A stretch of DNA of 64,000 nt from Chrysopilus asiliformis (taxonomy: Eukaryota; Arthropoda; Insecta; Diptera; Rhagionidae), in assembly GCA_964034945.1 (NCBI GenBank), contig OZ035961.1, forward strand, positions 7,392,501-7,456,500, given 5' to 3'. Shown here piece by piece: positions 36,590 to 46,789 of the stretch. A program made the position numbers and the translations under genes. Position 1 is the stretch's first letter; each line of letters starts with the position of its first letter. A model generated the notes under the pieces. The model ran no database searches. It was given only the letters and a program-made list of their open reading frames with translations, and was not told where the DNA came from.

Positions 36590-36828
36590 TATTAAAATAA
36601 TTGGTTTTATTTTCAGTAAATTTTTTATTAAAAATAAATATTAAATCTGCAGGAAATAAATTAAATGAAACTCACAACCTCAAAATTTCCTGCATTTTAA
36701 ATTTTAACGGTTTCTACGGATCGTTAACGGTTTTGGAGAATTTTGTAAAAAAAATATTTTTTTTGGCATATTTTTTCCGAAACTAAACATTGTAGGGGAA
36801 AGTTTTGTGTTGATCACAATTGATATTT
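36590..36828 (+). repeat. Repeat fragment ending GTTGATCACAATTGATATTT
   Basis: Shares with 26450-26612 and 51350-51592 the blocks AACGGTTTT, TTTTTCCGAAACTAAA, GAGGAAAGTTTTGTGTTGAT and CACAACTGATATTT. It ends exactly where the CATAAC element at 36829 begins. Confidence 0.55.
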
Positions 36829-37395
36829 ATACCCGTATGGTGAAACCAAAAGGTTACCTAACTTTGCCTTAGCGTTTGTAACGCCAAGATCCCGTCATCG
36901 CCCACAAAAATGAATTACACCAGTGTGTTTAGAATGATAAAAAAAGTTGAATTTAGCATGTCCGTCCGTCCGTCTGTCCGTCTGTCCGTCTGTCCGTCTG
37001 TCCGTCCGTCTGTCTGTCCGTCCGTCCGTCCGTCCGTCCGTCCGTCCGTCCGTCCGTCCGTCCGTTCGTTCGTCCGTCCGTCTGTCCGTCTGTCTGTGGC
37101 GCAGATTGCGGGCGCACGGATTAAACTAGAGACTTGAAATTTTGAGCAGATCCATTTTTCGTAAAATGCGAGGCCAAGTTCGTTCATGAGCAAAAATGGA
37201 CCATTGGGGGGGTACCCCCCATACGAACGAAAACTTTTTTTCTGAATATCTCAAAAACGGTGAATTTTATCAAAAAAGTCCAAAAGTCCAAATTTTAAAA
37301 AATCTTATTGGAAAATTTGACTTCAAAGTGGAATTTTGATACAACTGTTCGCCGTTCACTTAAATCACCATACGGGTTTTCAATAATTGCCAGAA
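36829..37395 (-). mobile_element. CATAAC...GGGTAT element, copy 3, truncated
   Basis: Minus-strand copy beginning, on the plus strand, ATACCCGTATGGTGAAACCA and containing the longest (CCGT/CTGT)n tract of the window (about 36960-37097). It loses its final 20-25 bp at AATTGCCAG, where the TTAA-flanked element at 37400 starts. Frames through the tract encode only SVRP-type repeats. Confidence 0.75.
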
Positions 37396-37399
37396 TTAA

Positions 37400-37759
37400 G
37401 GTTCCGGTCCACAGGAGAGTAAATACCGGCGAGAACCTCTCGATAGCAGCTACTCGCAAATGGACAGGTCTCTGATAGTCGCTCGCAGAAACTCGCGAGC
37501 TAGTTTCTGCGAACTGACAAAAGTGATTCTAATCTCTAGTCGACAGGCCACCACTGAACTCTCGGAGAGTAGCTCGCCAGATACGAACAGCGTTTGAATT
37601 TCGCTAGGAGCTCTCGAGAACGTTAGAAGCTAGAAGCTAGAAGCTCGATTTCGCTGAAAAATCGCCGAAATTAACTCTCAAATGGACAACCTCTTGCGAG
37701 CAACTCTCGAGAGTTTTTGAGAGTTACTCGCGTATTTATTCTCATGTGGAGCGGCATCT
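37400..37759. mobile_element. TTAA-flanked MITE rich in CTCGCGAG words
   Basis: Ends GGTTCCGGTCCACAGGAGAG then TAAATACC, and the inverse of AGATGCCGCTCCACATGAGA then ATAAATAC: imperfect TIRs of about 30 bp. TTAA on both sides (37396-37399, 37760-37763). The interior has many short palindromes (ACTCGCGAGCTAG, AACTCTCGAGAG), a (TAGAAGC)3 run at about 37626, and is GC-richer than its surroundings. It interrupts the preceding CATAAC element. Confidence 0.65.
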
Positions 37760-37763
37760 TTAA

Positions 37764-38395
37764 GTCCTGTTTGCAATTGTGATTCCCTCTTGAATTTCTC
37801 TGTGGATTTTATTCATCTATCGCAGAGTAAATGCAATTGGCAAAAGTTGATCAAATAATTTATTCTAGTGACTTTGTATGAAACAAATTTCAGTTCCGGC
37901 GTGTTTTAGGAATACATTTCAGAATATTGAGTCGCATTGTGTCGCAGAATAAAATTGTCATATATAAACGGCGCCTTACATATAAATTGAATTCGAAACA
38001 TATTTTTATATAACTTTTACATCAATGTTGAAGCAAATTTCAATGAAAATTCCACAATCCCGAATGGTTTGATGATTTATCAACTCATTGCGCTAATAAG
38101 GATTGTGGTTACAATTTCCAATTAAATCATTGTGAATGATAGGATATTTGTTTAGTTTGTGGACAATAAAACCAAATACCCTTAAAATATATCCTTTATC
38201 GGTTTCAATTTGGTTAGGGATTTCAATTAAGCAGATTTAACTAATTGTCCTTTTTAAACTCGATTTTGTATTTGTATTTAATCTGTAAATTTTAAAATGA
38301 AATTTTTATAGAGATTAGTTGAGAATAATTAACGTATTAAAATATTTCACGTGAAATGTTGCATAATTGGATTTTCATTTGATATAAAAAAAGGA
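37764..38395. other. AT-rich sequence, nothing recognised
   Basis: No ORF, repeat partner or TIR recognised. Confidence 0.4.
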
Positions 38396-38678
38396 TCAAC
38401 TTAAACGAATCAGTTTTTTGCAATTTTTGTCGAAAACAGTGTATTGTATCGAAAAATGTTTGAAGGTAGTAGTCAGCCTTGACGAAATAAATAAATAAAT
38501 AAATAAATAAAGGCAAAATGAATATGATTTTACATAACCGTTCCATACATCAAAATCCAATCGAATCACTCTTTCTCCCTCTGCCACACAAATGGTTTTT
38601 TTCCATGAAAATTTTTATCTATCCTCAAATAGAGGATTTGACGGTTGGCCCCTGGCAATAATTCTAGCTTTTCTTATG
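38396..38678 (-). mobile_element. CATAAG-family copy with (AAAT)n
   Basis: The minus strand starts CATAAGAAAAGCTAGAATTA, TTGCCAGGGGCCAACCGTC, CTCTATTTGAGGATAG, then GATTGGATTTTGATGTATGG and AACGGTTATGTAAAATCATA. An (AAAT)n microsatellite (38486-38511) interrupts it and a TCGATACAATACACTG block follows. Well enough preserved to define the family 5' end together with 11803 and 62441. Confidence 0.65.
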
Positions 38679-39426
38679 TTTAAATTCAAAAACGTTTAAG
38701 CAAAAGCCATTAATATTAATGTCTATTTCTTTGGCGTACATTTAACAACCACTATTGGAATGAAATCGAAATTAAAATTCTGTTTAGTAAAATATATTTT
38801 TCTTGCTTGCTTACATCTACATTATTTGCAATCCAATCAGTTTTAAGGTTTACCTAAAGCTAATTAAAAGTAGTTCAGAGGTTAATCTATATTCATAGAG
38901 AATTAGAAAGCAATTGGCATGACATCAGTTGAAAGAAGTCCAATCGATTTTCAATCGAAAGAACGCCACAACCCCATCTCCAATTTGATTTGAATTAACC
39001 ATGCGTCATTGATCAATTCCATTTGGTTTTCTGATTGATAAGTTCTGCTAATCCATCGATTAATTAGATTTTATCCGATCAATTTACTTATTCATTGGGC
39101 TTTTTCTTTACCAATTATTACATTTTACTTTGTTTTCAATGGAAACACATTTTTCCTAGGTTTCCTGTTTGCTGTATCAAAGAGTTGATTTCAATTGACT
39201 AATGGGGAATTTTAGGCTGGCTAGAGCTTTTACTGCTATTAGTAGAGTAACTAAAGTGAAATCAATATTTGTTCACAGTAGGTATTTTAGGACAAATATT
39301 GTTATAGTATTACAATAAGTTTATTAAAATTAGCTATGGATTCATGAAAAATTTCGACCTCTTAATTTTGCCTAAAAAACATTTCCCGAGCACTCCCGAA
39401 CACTCGATTGGAGCATTATTACAAAA
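38679..39426. other. AT-rich sequence, nothing recognised
   Basis: No ORF, repeat partner or TIR recognised. Confidence 0.4.
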
Positions 39427-39520
39427 ATATCCTACTGTCTGTCAGTCTGTGTACAAGAATTCTGAAAAACTAATAGAGCTAGAACCATGAAATTTTACAG
39501 GGATGTTTGGTCCCGGAGTG
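39427..39520 (+). repeat. Isolated (GTCY) module fragment
   Basis: ATCCTACTGTCTGTCAGTCT, then AACTAATAGAGCTAGAACCA and TGAAATTTTACAGGGATG: the same order of blocks (GTCY tract, then an A-rich spacer, then TGAAATTT) as in the Helitron, CATAAC and ACTTTCC families, but without their termini. Confidence 0.5.
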
Positions 39521-39604
39521 GAACGATCCTATCAATTTTTGGGGGCAATCAGTTGACCGGAAGTAACCAAAATTTTAACAAATCGCAGGTTTTCGCAATC
39601 GCAA

Positions 39605-40071
39605 CCCAAGAAACAATTTGTAACCGTGGTCACAAAAAAACCTTCGATTTAGGTTACATTTTGGTTACATTTTAGATGGTTTCAGAATAAACCCGACAAA
39701 AACGGTTATTTTGAAACCTGGGCAGCAATCATGTATTCCGACGCGTCTCTGTCTTTCGACTTCGAACTCTTGACTTCGCCATATCAGCAGCTTCAAATTT
39801 CCTGAAGTGACAGTCAGAATCACGTTTCGATTCATGGTGCCGATTCCGCGAAATTTCAAGCTGCAGATATGGCGAAGTCAAGAGTTAAAAGCTGCGTCGA
39901 AGTCGAAAGACAGAGACGCGTCGGAATACATGATTGGTGCCCAGCTTCTAAATAGGGTTTCTGTAACGTTTCTGAAAGGTTACAGAAACCAAATGTGAAA
40001 CTTTTGAGTTTTGTTACCATGGTTTCAAATACGTTTCTTAACCGGAATGTAACCTCAAATTGTTACTTGGG
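39605..40071. mobile_element. CCCAAG MITE interrupted by a fold-back element
   Basis: Left end CCCAAGAAACAATTTGTAAC, right end the inverse of CCCAAGTAACAATTTGAGGT. The interior repeats GGTTACA and GGTTTC words. It is split by the fold-back at 39718-39944; without it the element is about 240 bp. The MITE at 60187 has a related CCCAAGTAACA end. No clear target duplication. Confidence 0.6.
39718..39944. mobile_element. Fold-back MITE, GGGCACCAATC family, copy 2
   Basis: Ends CTGGGCAGCAATCATG and CATGATTGGTGCCCAG with arms of about 95 bp matching the copy at 15593. The left arm lacks a 14-bp stretch (ATGCAGCTTTTAA region) that the right arm keeps. It lies inside a CCCAAG-type MITE. The short ORFs over it repeat the palindrome in both directions. 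Confidence 0.75.
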
Positions 40072-41620
40072 AAGTGTTTACAAGAAGAAAAACGTCGTCT
40101 TGTAAAAAATAGTAGAATTATTCCGCGAACTTTCCAATTGCCAAATTACAGAATAGTAAAGTTGCAAATGCAATTATTGAATAAATTTGCCATTGTAGAA
40201 ACGCAAACATTGTCATATTTTCCATGTCACATAAAAATCATAATCTATTAAATAGTACGAGAGAAAATTTTATTTGTGGAACTCAATTTCATTAAATATA
40301 TTCGGGAAAATTTATGGATTCTGTGTAAATTTGACATCGGGTGCCATACTGAGAGAATGCATAAGAAACACTTTTAATGCTTTTGCATATGGAATTCATA
40401 ATGATGGAATTTAGAATTCATTCCGTTAAGTATAAACACATATAGTTGGTATTCTATGAGCGTAGTTAGTAAACTTGCAGTCAAGTAGCATAATCAAATT
40501 ATGTTATGCTTGGCACAATTGTTGAAGCGTCAAGAGGCGAGAAGACAAACTGAAAATTTTCATTTGTTTAACGCTAAAAGGAGCTTAAAAGTTGTTGACG
40601 AAAGAAGACTCTCTGTCTCTTTTAAAAACATATATCTGTCGTATACACTTTACCAAAAATCCTGTCTTTTGCACACGGGTCGGTACATAGCTATATAATT
40701 TTTAATATCTTCATAGATACGTAAGAGACGCGTGGAATGGATAGGGTAGGGGGAAAGGGGGAGGGGGAGAAAGGCGGTGGATAATATAAAATATATACCC
40801 CTCCTTGTATACGAGATACAAAACATATGAAGTCAGCTTAATCCTTAAACATACTAGAAGAAGTTGACATAAACAAATTTATATTGTTTGTTGCTTGCTA
40901 ACATAAATTGTTGAATGTCTCAATAATATGAAATGTTAACAAATTTAACATATTCGCTCTCAATACAAGAGTTTTTCTTAAATTCTTTATTATATTAGGT
41001 TAACAAACATAATAATTAATTATGTACTTGCGACAAAAGATAAAGTTTCACTTTTTCAATCGATTTTACTTAAGTATAGAAGAAGTTCGAACAAGGCAAA
41101 AGTTTCGGTTCTTAGTCATTTTCATTCGTGTGCTCTTAATACGATACGATGACATGTAAAATGATGAGGATTTCAGAAAGTTGTTTGTTTGAAAACAAAA
41201 TGAGGGATAAATTGTGAAACAAGAATAGAATTTTTTTTTTTGTGATATTCTAATGAGTGCTAGCAGTAATAAAGGGGTGGATTCCACGAGTTGCACTCAT
41301 TAAAAATTAATTGTATGTTGAGTGTATGAAAAAAAATTTACTAAAAATTAAAAAAATAATTTTTTGAGTTCTGTAAATAAAAGCGCGATAAATATTTATT
41401 ATGTTATTTTTTATGTATTTATCTTCCGTTTATTTCTAAACGCTCAAACAATTTTTTTTTCTTTTTTAGCACATTTAATAAAAGATTTTTTAAATTTTTT
41501 AAAATTTTTTTAATTTTATCTTATACTAGCAGACTCTTCGTTGGCAGCTAAAAGTTTTTTGTATAAATTTTAGAATGCCAAAAAACCATAAATAACTTAA
41601 AAAGTTTTGGGAAAAAGTGT
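40072..41620. other. AT-rich sequence, nothing recognised except a G-rich tract
   Basis: Chance ORFs of 63-76 codons. The only distinct feature is the G-run cluster at 40744-40767. Confidence 0.4.
40744..40767 (+). other. Potential G-quadruplex
   Basis: Four runs of three to five G separated by one to three bases (GGGTAGGGGGAAAGGGGGAG then GGGG). The pattern meets the usual G3+N1-7 definition. It stands alone in AT-rich DNA, so no role can be assigned. Confidence 0.6.
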
Positions 41621-42250
41621 TATCCTTACAGGACCTTCCGTTTCGAATTTTGAAATTCCAACTCCAGATTCGTGATAAGCAACCCTGAAAACCTCCCAAA
41701 GCCTGTTTTTGCGAGCAAAAATTGGAAAAAGGACATTTGCGTTATCCTTACAGGACTTTTCGGTTAGAATTTTGAAATTCCAACACCGGATTCGTGATCA
41801 GCGACCCCAAAAACCCCCTAATACCGATTTTTCCCAGGAAAAACTGGAAAAATGATATTTGCGTTATCTTTACAGGAACTTCCGTTTCGAATTTTGCAAA
41901 TCTAATACCGGATTCGTGATCAGCGACCCCAAAAACCCCCATGCCGATTTTTCCGGGGAAAACGGGAAAAAGGATATTTATCCTTACAGGATCTTTGGTT
42001 TCGAATTTTGAAAATCTAATATCGGATTCGTGATCAGCGATCCCAAACATAATGCCAATCTTTCCGGGGAAAAGGGATATTTGCGTTATCCTTTCAGGAA
42101 CTTCCGTTTCAAATTTTGCAAATCTAATACCGGATTCGTGATCAGCGACCCCAAAAACCCTATAATGCAAATTTTTCCGGGGAAAAATGGGAAAAAGGAT
42201 ATTTTCATTATCCTTACAGGACCTTCCGTTTCGAATTTTAAAAATCTTCA
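41621..42250. repeat. Tandem array, about 108-122 bp unit, six copies
   Basis: Units start TATCCTTACAGGACCTTCCG, then TTTCGAATTTTGAAA, GGATTCGTGATCAGCGACCC, AAAAACCC and GGAAAAAGGATATTTGCG. Starts fall at about 41621, 41743, 41865, 41979, 42087 and 42209. A related reverse-oriented single unit lies at 15390-15560, and degraded units at 42420-42660. The longest ORF of the window (239 codons, minus, 41748-42467) runs through it with repeats of FGVADHESGIRF; it follows from near-multiples of three in the unit length and I do not support it as a gene. Confidence 0.8.
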
Positions 42251-42289
42251 TAGCTAAAAACCTGCTCCTGGCAATACAGATCATTTTGC

Positions 42290-42415
42290 AAAAAACCGCG
42301 TAAAAATCGGTCCAGTAGTTTTTGCGTTTTGTAATCTCAAACCAACCAACAAACCAACAAACCAACAAACCAACCAACCAACAAACTTCCATTTTTTTTA
42401 TATGTATAGATAGAA
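42290..42415 (+). repeat. LINE-tail-like segment with (CCAACAAA)n
   Basis: AAAAATCGGTCCAGTAGTTT, then (ACCAACAA)n at about 42340-42387 and TATATGTATAGATAGAAG. This order (AATCGGT...AGTTTTTGCG, a short simple repeat, TATA-rich end) is typical of the 3' tails of RTE-type LINEs and their SINEs in insects; assignment from memory of general form only. It directly follows the tandem array, so the array may be internal to a longer element. Confidence 0.35.
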
Positions 42416-42419
42416 GATA

Positions 42420-45375
42420 AAATAATCCTTGCCTTTTTGACTGTGGAATCGGATTCAGCGACCCCATAAACCTCCAGAAGAATTAAAACTTCCCCATAAA
42501 CCTCCTTTTCGGGGAAATTTGAGAGAAAAAATATTTACGTTATCCTTACAGTTGTCCTTGCAGATTTGTTAATGCCAGAATCGGATTCAGCGACCCAAAA
42601 AAACCTCCACATGAAATTTTTTCGGGAAAATTTGAGGAAAAGGATAATCATGTTATTCTTGCAGGACTTTAAATTGTGCTTATAAGGACAAAGTAGTGAA
42701 AATATTGAATTGTCATCTAAGTTACGAATATGTGCAAAATTTCAATCCAATTGGTGAGTGAAAATGTGTGAAAATTAAATCAAAAGTTTGATCCTGACGG
42801 ACACACAAACCTGCAGACAAAAATAATCAAGCTGAATAAAAGCTAATAAAAACAGTGGCCCAATTGAGTTTTGGTGTATAAGTTTTGGTAGGGTTATGGA
42901 AAATCCTGTTGAAAACCAAACATGCAAATCAACAGTTATTTGGATGTTTGGTCACAGTGGAACTTAGGCCTAGTGCGGAATACTTTGTGGGGCGGTTGCC
43001 TTGCCGAGACAGACGACTAAAATACAGGAGTTTCCCGCGTAATGCGGGAGGTCTGATGACTGTATTCGAAGGTGATTCGGAGTTCTTGTTTTGGGTACCC
43101 AAATCTCAAAATTTGGGTGTGGTTCACTGAAATTTCAATGGCCCATTAATTTTTGGTTCCGTTCAAAAAATCCGTTTGCGACACTAAATCTATTTACCGC
43201 GTTTTAGGAAAACTCGTCTTGTTGGAAATTTTCCACAATTCTGGAATCTCATTGTGACGAAATCGGGTTGTAGTATCACCATTTTGTAGGAGAATATTAT
43301 GTATTCTGTACTTATCGCACGGGTGGAAGTCGCAAGGATTGAGTGCTTTGTGAAAATTCGATGAAAATCGTTTCAGCGGTTGATGAGATAGCTGAGGGAG
43401 GGATTAATGGGAAGACAATCGAGTAAATTTTGTTATGTGAGAAGGTAGTCTTAGAACTCCTTAATCCAACTTAGAAAACTCCATACCAATCGGTTGAACG
43501 TTTCAAAAATTAACAGGCGAGGGATTCCGTGCCTGTACGGGAGCGGGGGAACTAGTGTCCTATGCTTGATTCTTCCATGCACAAAAATTCAGTAAAATCT
43601 AAATTTTAGTATAAAGTTTAATGGTAATCATATTTTTCTCTCTTTTCGTTGTGTTTGCAGAATAAATCCATAAGACTGTTTATGTACACAACAAATGTGC
43701 AATGAAACATTTTTCACAATTTTTTTTTTAAATTCTTTCAACTACGATTAAACTGAAATACATTACAAAATATCTATAATCCAGCCGCATTTTGTGCTTA
43801 AATTGCTTTTAATCGATTTTACCAGAATGTCAGAAAACATGTTTTGCTTGCAATTGTAATCAGCAAACAATGAAATTTCCTCGAATGAACATAAATTAAA
43901 AAAGTTATTGCTTCAACCGATAACAGAAGTAGCAAAAAAATAAAAAAAAGCATCTACAAATCCGAATGATCTTACAAATCCCTGGCTCTTTTTACAGCAT
44001 ATAAAATGTCGTATCTTATGTTGAATTTTCGTTTTTCGACGGATTTTTATATAAATTTTAGGGATATGTCTCGATTGTAGTTGACGTTTTCATTTTAATT
44101 TTTTGTATCTTGTTTTCACTTGTTTTTATTGGCTTTCGACATGCCCTAGGAGTCATATCCAGTAGGGTAAGAAAAAAAAAACACACACATAATTTCATAT
44201 ACAGTCATTGGACGTGAAATGCGCTCTTCGTCGATGTTTGTTTCAATTAATTCCGAGTTTGTCAGAATAATTTATTACTGTCAAGAACTGTTCACCCTCG
44301 GAAAATAAAATTTGTTTGGCTACCATTCCATTTGCCTTCGTATTCTCATCCCTAATTCTTTAAGTTTTCTGGTTTTTTTTTCGTTAGCCTCCACTGCCAT
44401 CCGATTCGATTCGAATAACATACAGTGCACAAAAAAAAAAGACGAAAAGTACTCTTTTTGCTAAGGTTTTTTCCCCGTTCTCACCAGGCAAGGACTTGCC
44501 AGCGAAAAGTCCTTTTTAGGATCCGATTTGTAGAAAGATTGCATGGATTTGGAATTGAATGTGCACATCTGGCCAATATTGATTAGAATATATGTAAGTG
44601 GTCTGAGATTTACCAACCATGCAGAAGTCAAGGACATATCCTTTAGTGTGTGTGTATGTGTGCAAAGAAAAGTTATTAAGTTGACCTTAGACCATCTATT
44701 CGTAGAAAAGAAATTCCATTTTGGGAGATTTAATTCTTACAAATTCCAAAATTGTAAATATTGAAATATTAAATAAATATTATCATAAATTCGAATTTAA
44801 ATAGAATTATCTGAATGGGAAAAAATAAATATTGACCTTCGATTGTGCATCTCAGCTCTATGAAGTCAAATATGTTACTTTTTATACAATTTTTTCTGTA
44901 TACCAACATATATCAGGGTTTCTTTTTCAAAGTTTTTTTTTCTGACAATATACAGTTACCAAAATCCGCAACAACTTTGTTTGAAGAAAATAATTTCATT
45001 TTCTAAGCTCCTCCAATTTGTTGTAAAATAATACGCGCCGCAGGCGAAACGTTTTCTTGGTCCCTATTAAAAATGTGACCACAGAAACAAAATTTGTAAA
45101 TAAGCCACAAATTTTATTTCAAGTTATACAATTTGTTGTAAAATTTTTAATTTTAAGTTGATGAAACGTGCACGTTGTTAGAATATCCTTGGTAAAGCAT
45201 AAAAAGTTTTGATCAAGAGTCATCATATAGTAGAGTAGGTAGTATCCATTTTTATACACAAAAAAGAAATCCGCACGAATTCTCTTGGGGCAGCAACTTA
45301 AAAGAGTAATTAAGAAAATCACACACGAACTGAGTAAAGTTTTACTGCTAATTAGAGCACATAAAAGCGTGTCTT
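42420..45375. other. Mixed sequence, degraded array units then nothing recognised
   Basis: 42420-42660 holds two worn units of the array (GGATTCAGCGACCC words at 42450 and 42575). 42885-43130 and 43300-43560 are less AT-rich; they include a CCCGCGTAATGCGGG hairpin (43037-43051) and an AAAATCGTTTCAGCGGTT phrase of the LINE-tail type, but no identifiable protein. The remainder is AT-rich. A GC word GCGCCGCAGGCGAAA is at about 45034. Confidence 0.4.
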
Positions 45376-45378
45376 ATA

Positions 45379-46076
45379 GTGGCTGTTTAGACGAAGATTC
45401 AGTTTGAGGCGGCACGTCTTTCCTCATTTTGTTGCCGTGTGCACACGGTTCGCCTTTTTCATTCGCTAAAATCTTTCGCCTTTTTGACGTTCAAGACATT
45501 GGGATGAAAATAATCTCAAAATTTAACCGAGTTGTGAAATGATTGCAGTGAAATTTGTTAAATTTAATGAAAATATGGATCATATATGGATCATATAATA
45601 ATTGCAGTAACAAGTTTATTATATGCTTCATCAGCAACGGCTCTATTTTTATGCCAAAATGAAGAAAACAAAAATAAACAGAAACGTTTTGTAGCTAGCA
45701 CCGAGGCAACATCAATTGCCACAATAGAAACTGCCCACAATAGCAGAATAAGGACTGGTTATTTTGTTATGGCATTTACCCTTTCCTACCTACCTGAAAA
45801 ATAAAACTACCTGCAATTGGGATTTCATTATTTGCATTCAATTTTTGTTTGTTTGGGATATGTTTACGAGTCGGTGGCTAAGCACCGACTGACTCGATGA
45901 AATTACGCACAGAGAAAGACACAGGTTTCAACGACCAGACTCAAAAACCGGTTTGCAACCGAAAATTTTAAGTGAATCTAAACTTCGTTCGCTCTTTTTG
46001 GTTTCCCTCCCCACTGCGTCCCTCACCCTCACGAATGGCGTGCCGCCTCAAACTGAGTCTTCGTCTAAACAGCCAC
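45379..46076. mobile_element. MITE, family M2 copy 1, with extra interior
   Basis: TIRs GTGGCTGTTTAGACGAAGAT then TCAGTTTGAGGCGGCACG, inverted at the right end with one mismatch; ATA on both sides (45376-45378, 46077-46079). The interior matches the copy at 62151-62435 in reverse (GTGTGCACACGGTTCGC, GACCAGACTCAAA, ACCGGTTTGC, TTCGTTCGCTCTTTTTGGTT) but has about 450 bp extra (about 45470-45925), with a 72-codon ORF of no recognisable family and a hairpin AGTCGGTGGCTAAGCACCGA (45870-45889). Confidence 0.8.
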
Positions 46077-46308
46077 ATAGACAGCTGTTCAGCAATTTCC
46101 CAAATATACTCGATTGTTGTGTGCTTAAGGACATAGGAAACTATTGGTGGTATTTTTAAACCAGAAAGCTTTAATTCTGGCCAATATCTGAATTCGCTCA
46201 AATTTTCGTATTTACTTTTTGCTTTCCGAATTTGGTGTAACTAAATTTTAATTTGGTTGCAGACGGACTTTTGATATAAGTCTGTTCTCAAGTTGCTCAA
46301 AGATTATA

Positions 46309-46784
46309 GGAGCCGCTCCATTGCCATGACTTTTTCCCATGACAAAAAAATGCAGGAAACTAGAGCAAGATAGACTTATGTAGATCTAAAAAGGAATGAC
46401 TGAATACAAGGTAAACGTTTTCCCTTCCAGTTTAACAACTTTATAGCAATCATAGCAAACCTTATGCTATGAATATAATGTTCAAATTGGCATGGTAACA
46501 AAGCTTTTGACTATGCATGCGAAGGAGAAAAAGCTTTTAAAATGACATCACGCTATAATAACAGTTTGAAGGTGTCCGTGCTTACTATTCACTTACAGGG
46601 ACAATGTGTGGTTGTACTAGAAATCGCCATAAAATCGCCATAACAAAAGAGGGGAAATTATTTTTGCATTTGCCGACAAATTTTTGCAGTTGATTCTTAT
46701 CTCCCTTTCTCGCCAAGGCATCTTCACATAAATGTGTCTCATTTTTTTTGTCATGGGAAAAAGTCATGGCAATGGAGCGGCTCC
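46309..46784. mobile_element. MITE, family M1 copy 2, with TTATA duplication
   Basis: Perfect 42-bp TIRs beginning GGAGCCGCTCCATTGCCATG and continuing ACTTTTTCCCATGACAAAAA. A 5-bp direct duplication TTATA flanks it (46304-46308, 46785-46789). The interior is near-identical to 34440-34860, with a 10-bp insertion (AGCTTTTAAA type) near 46530. A 5-bp duplication is compatible with, for example, Transib-type mobilisation, but the TIR is not one I recognise. Confidence 0.85.
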
Positions 46785-46789
46785 TTATA

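Noticed and set aside
41748..42467. Longest ORF in the window, 239 codons, minus strand, repeating FGVADHESGIRF
   Set aside because: It is the read-through of a non-coding tandem array whose unit length is close to a multiple of three; units vary in length and no known domain is visible.
45586..45804. 72-codon ORF with a hydrophobic N-terminus resembling a signal peptide
   Set aside because: Located in the extra segment of a MITE copy, no homologous frame in the other copy and no recognised family.
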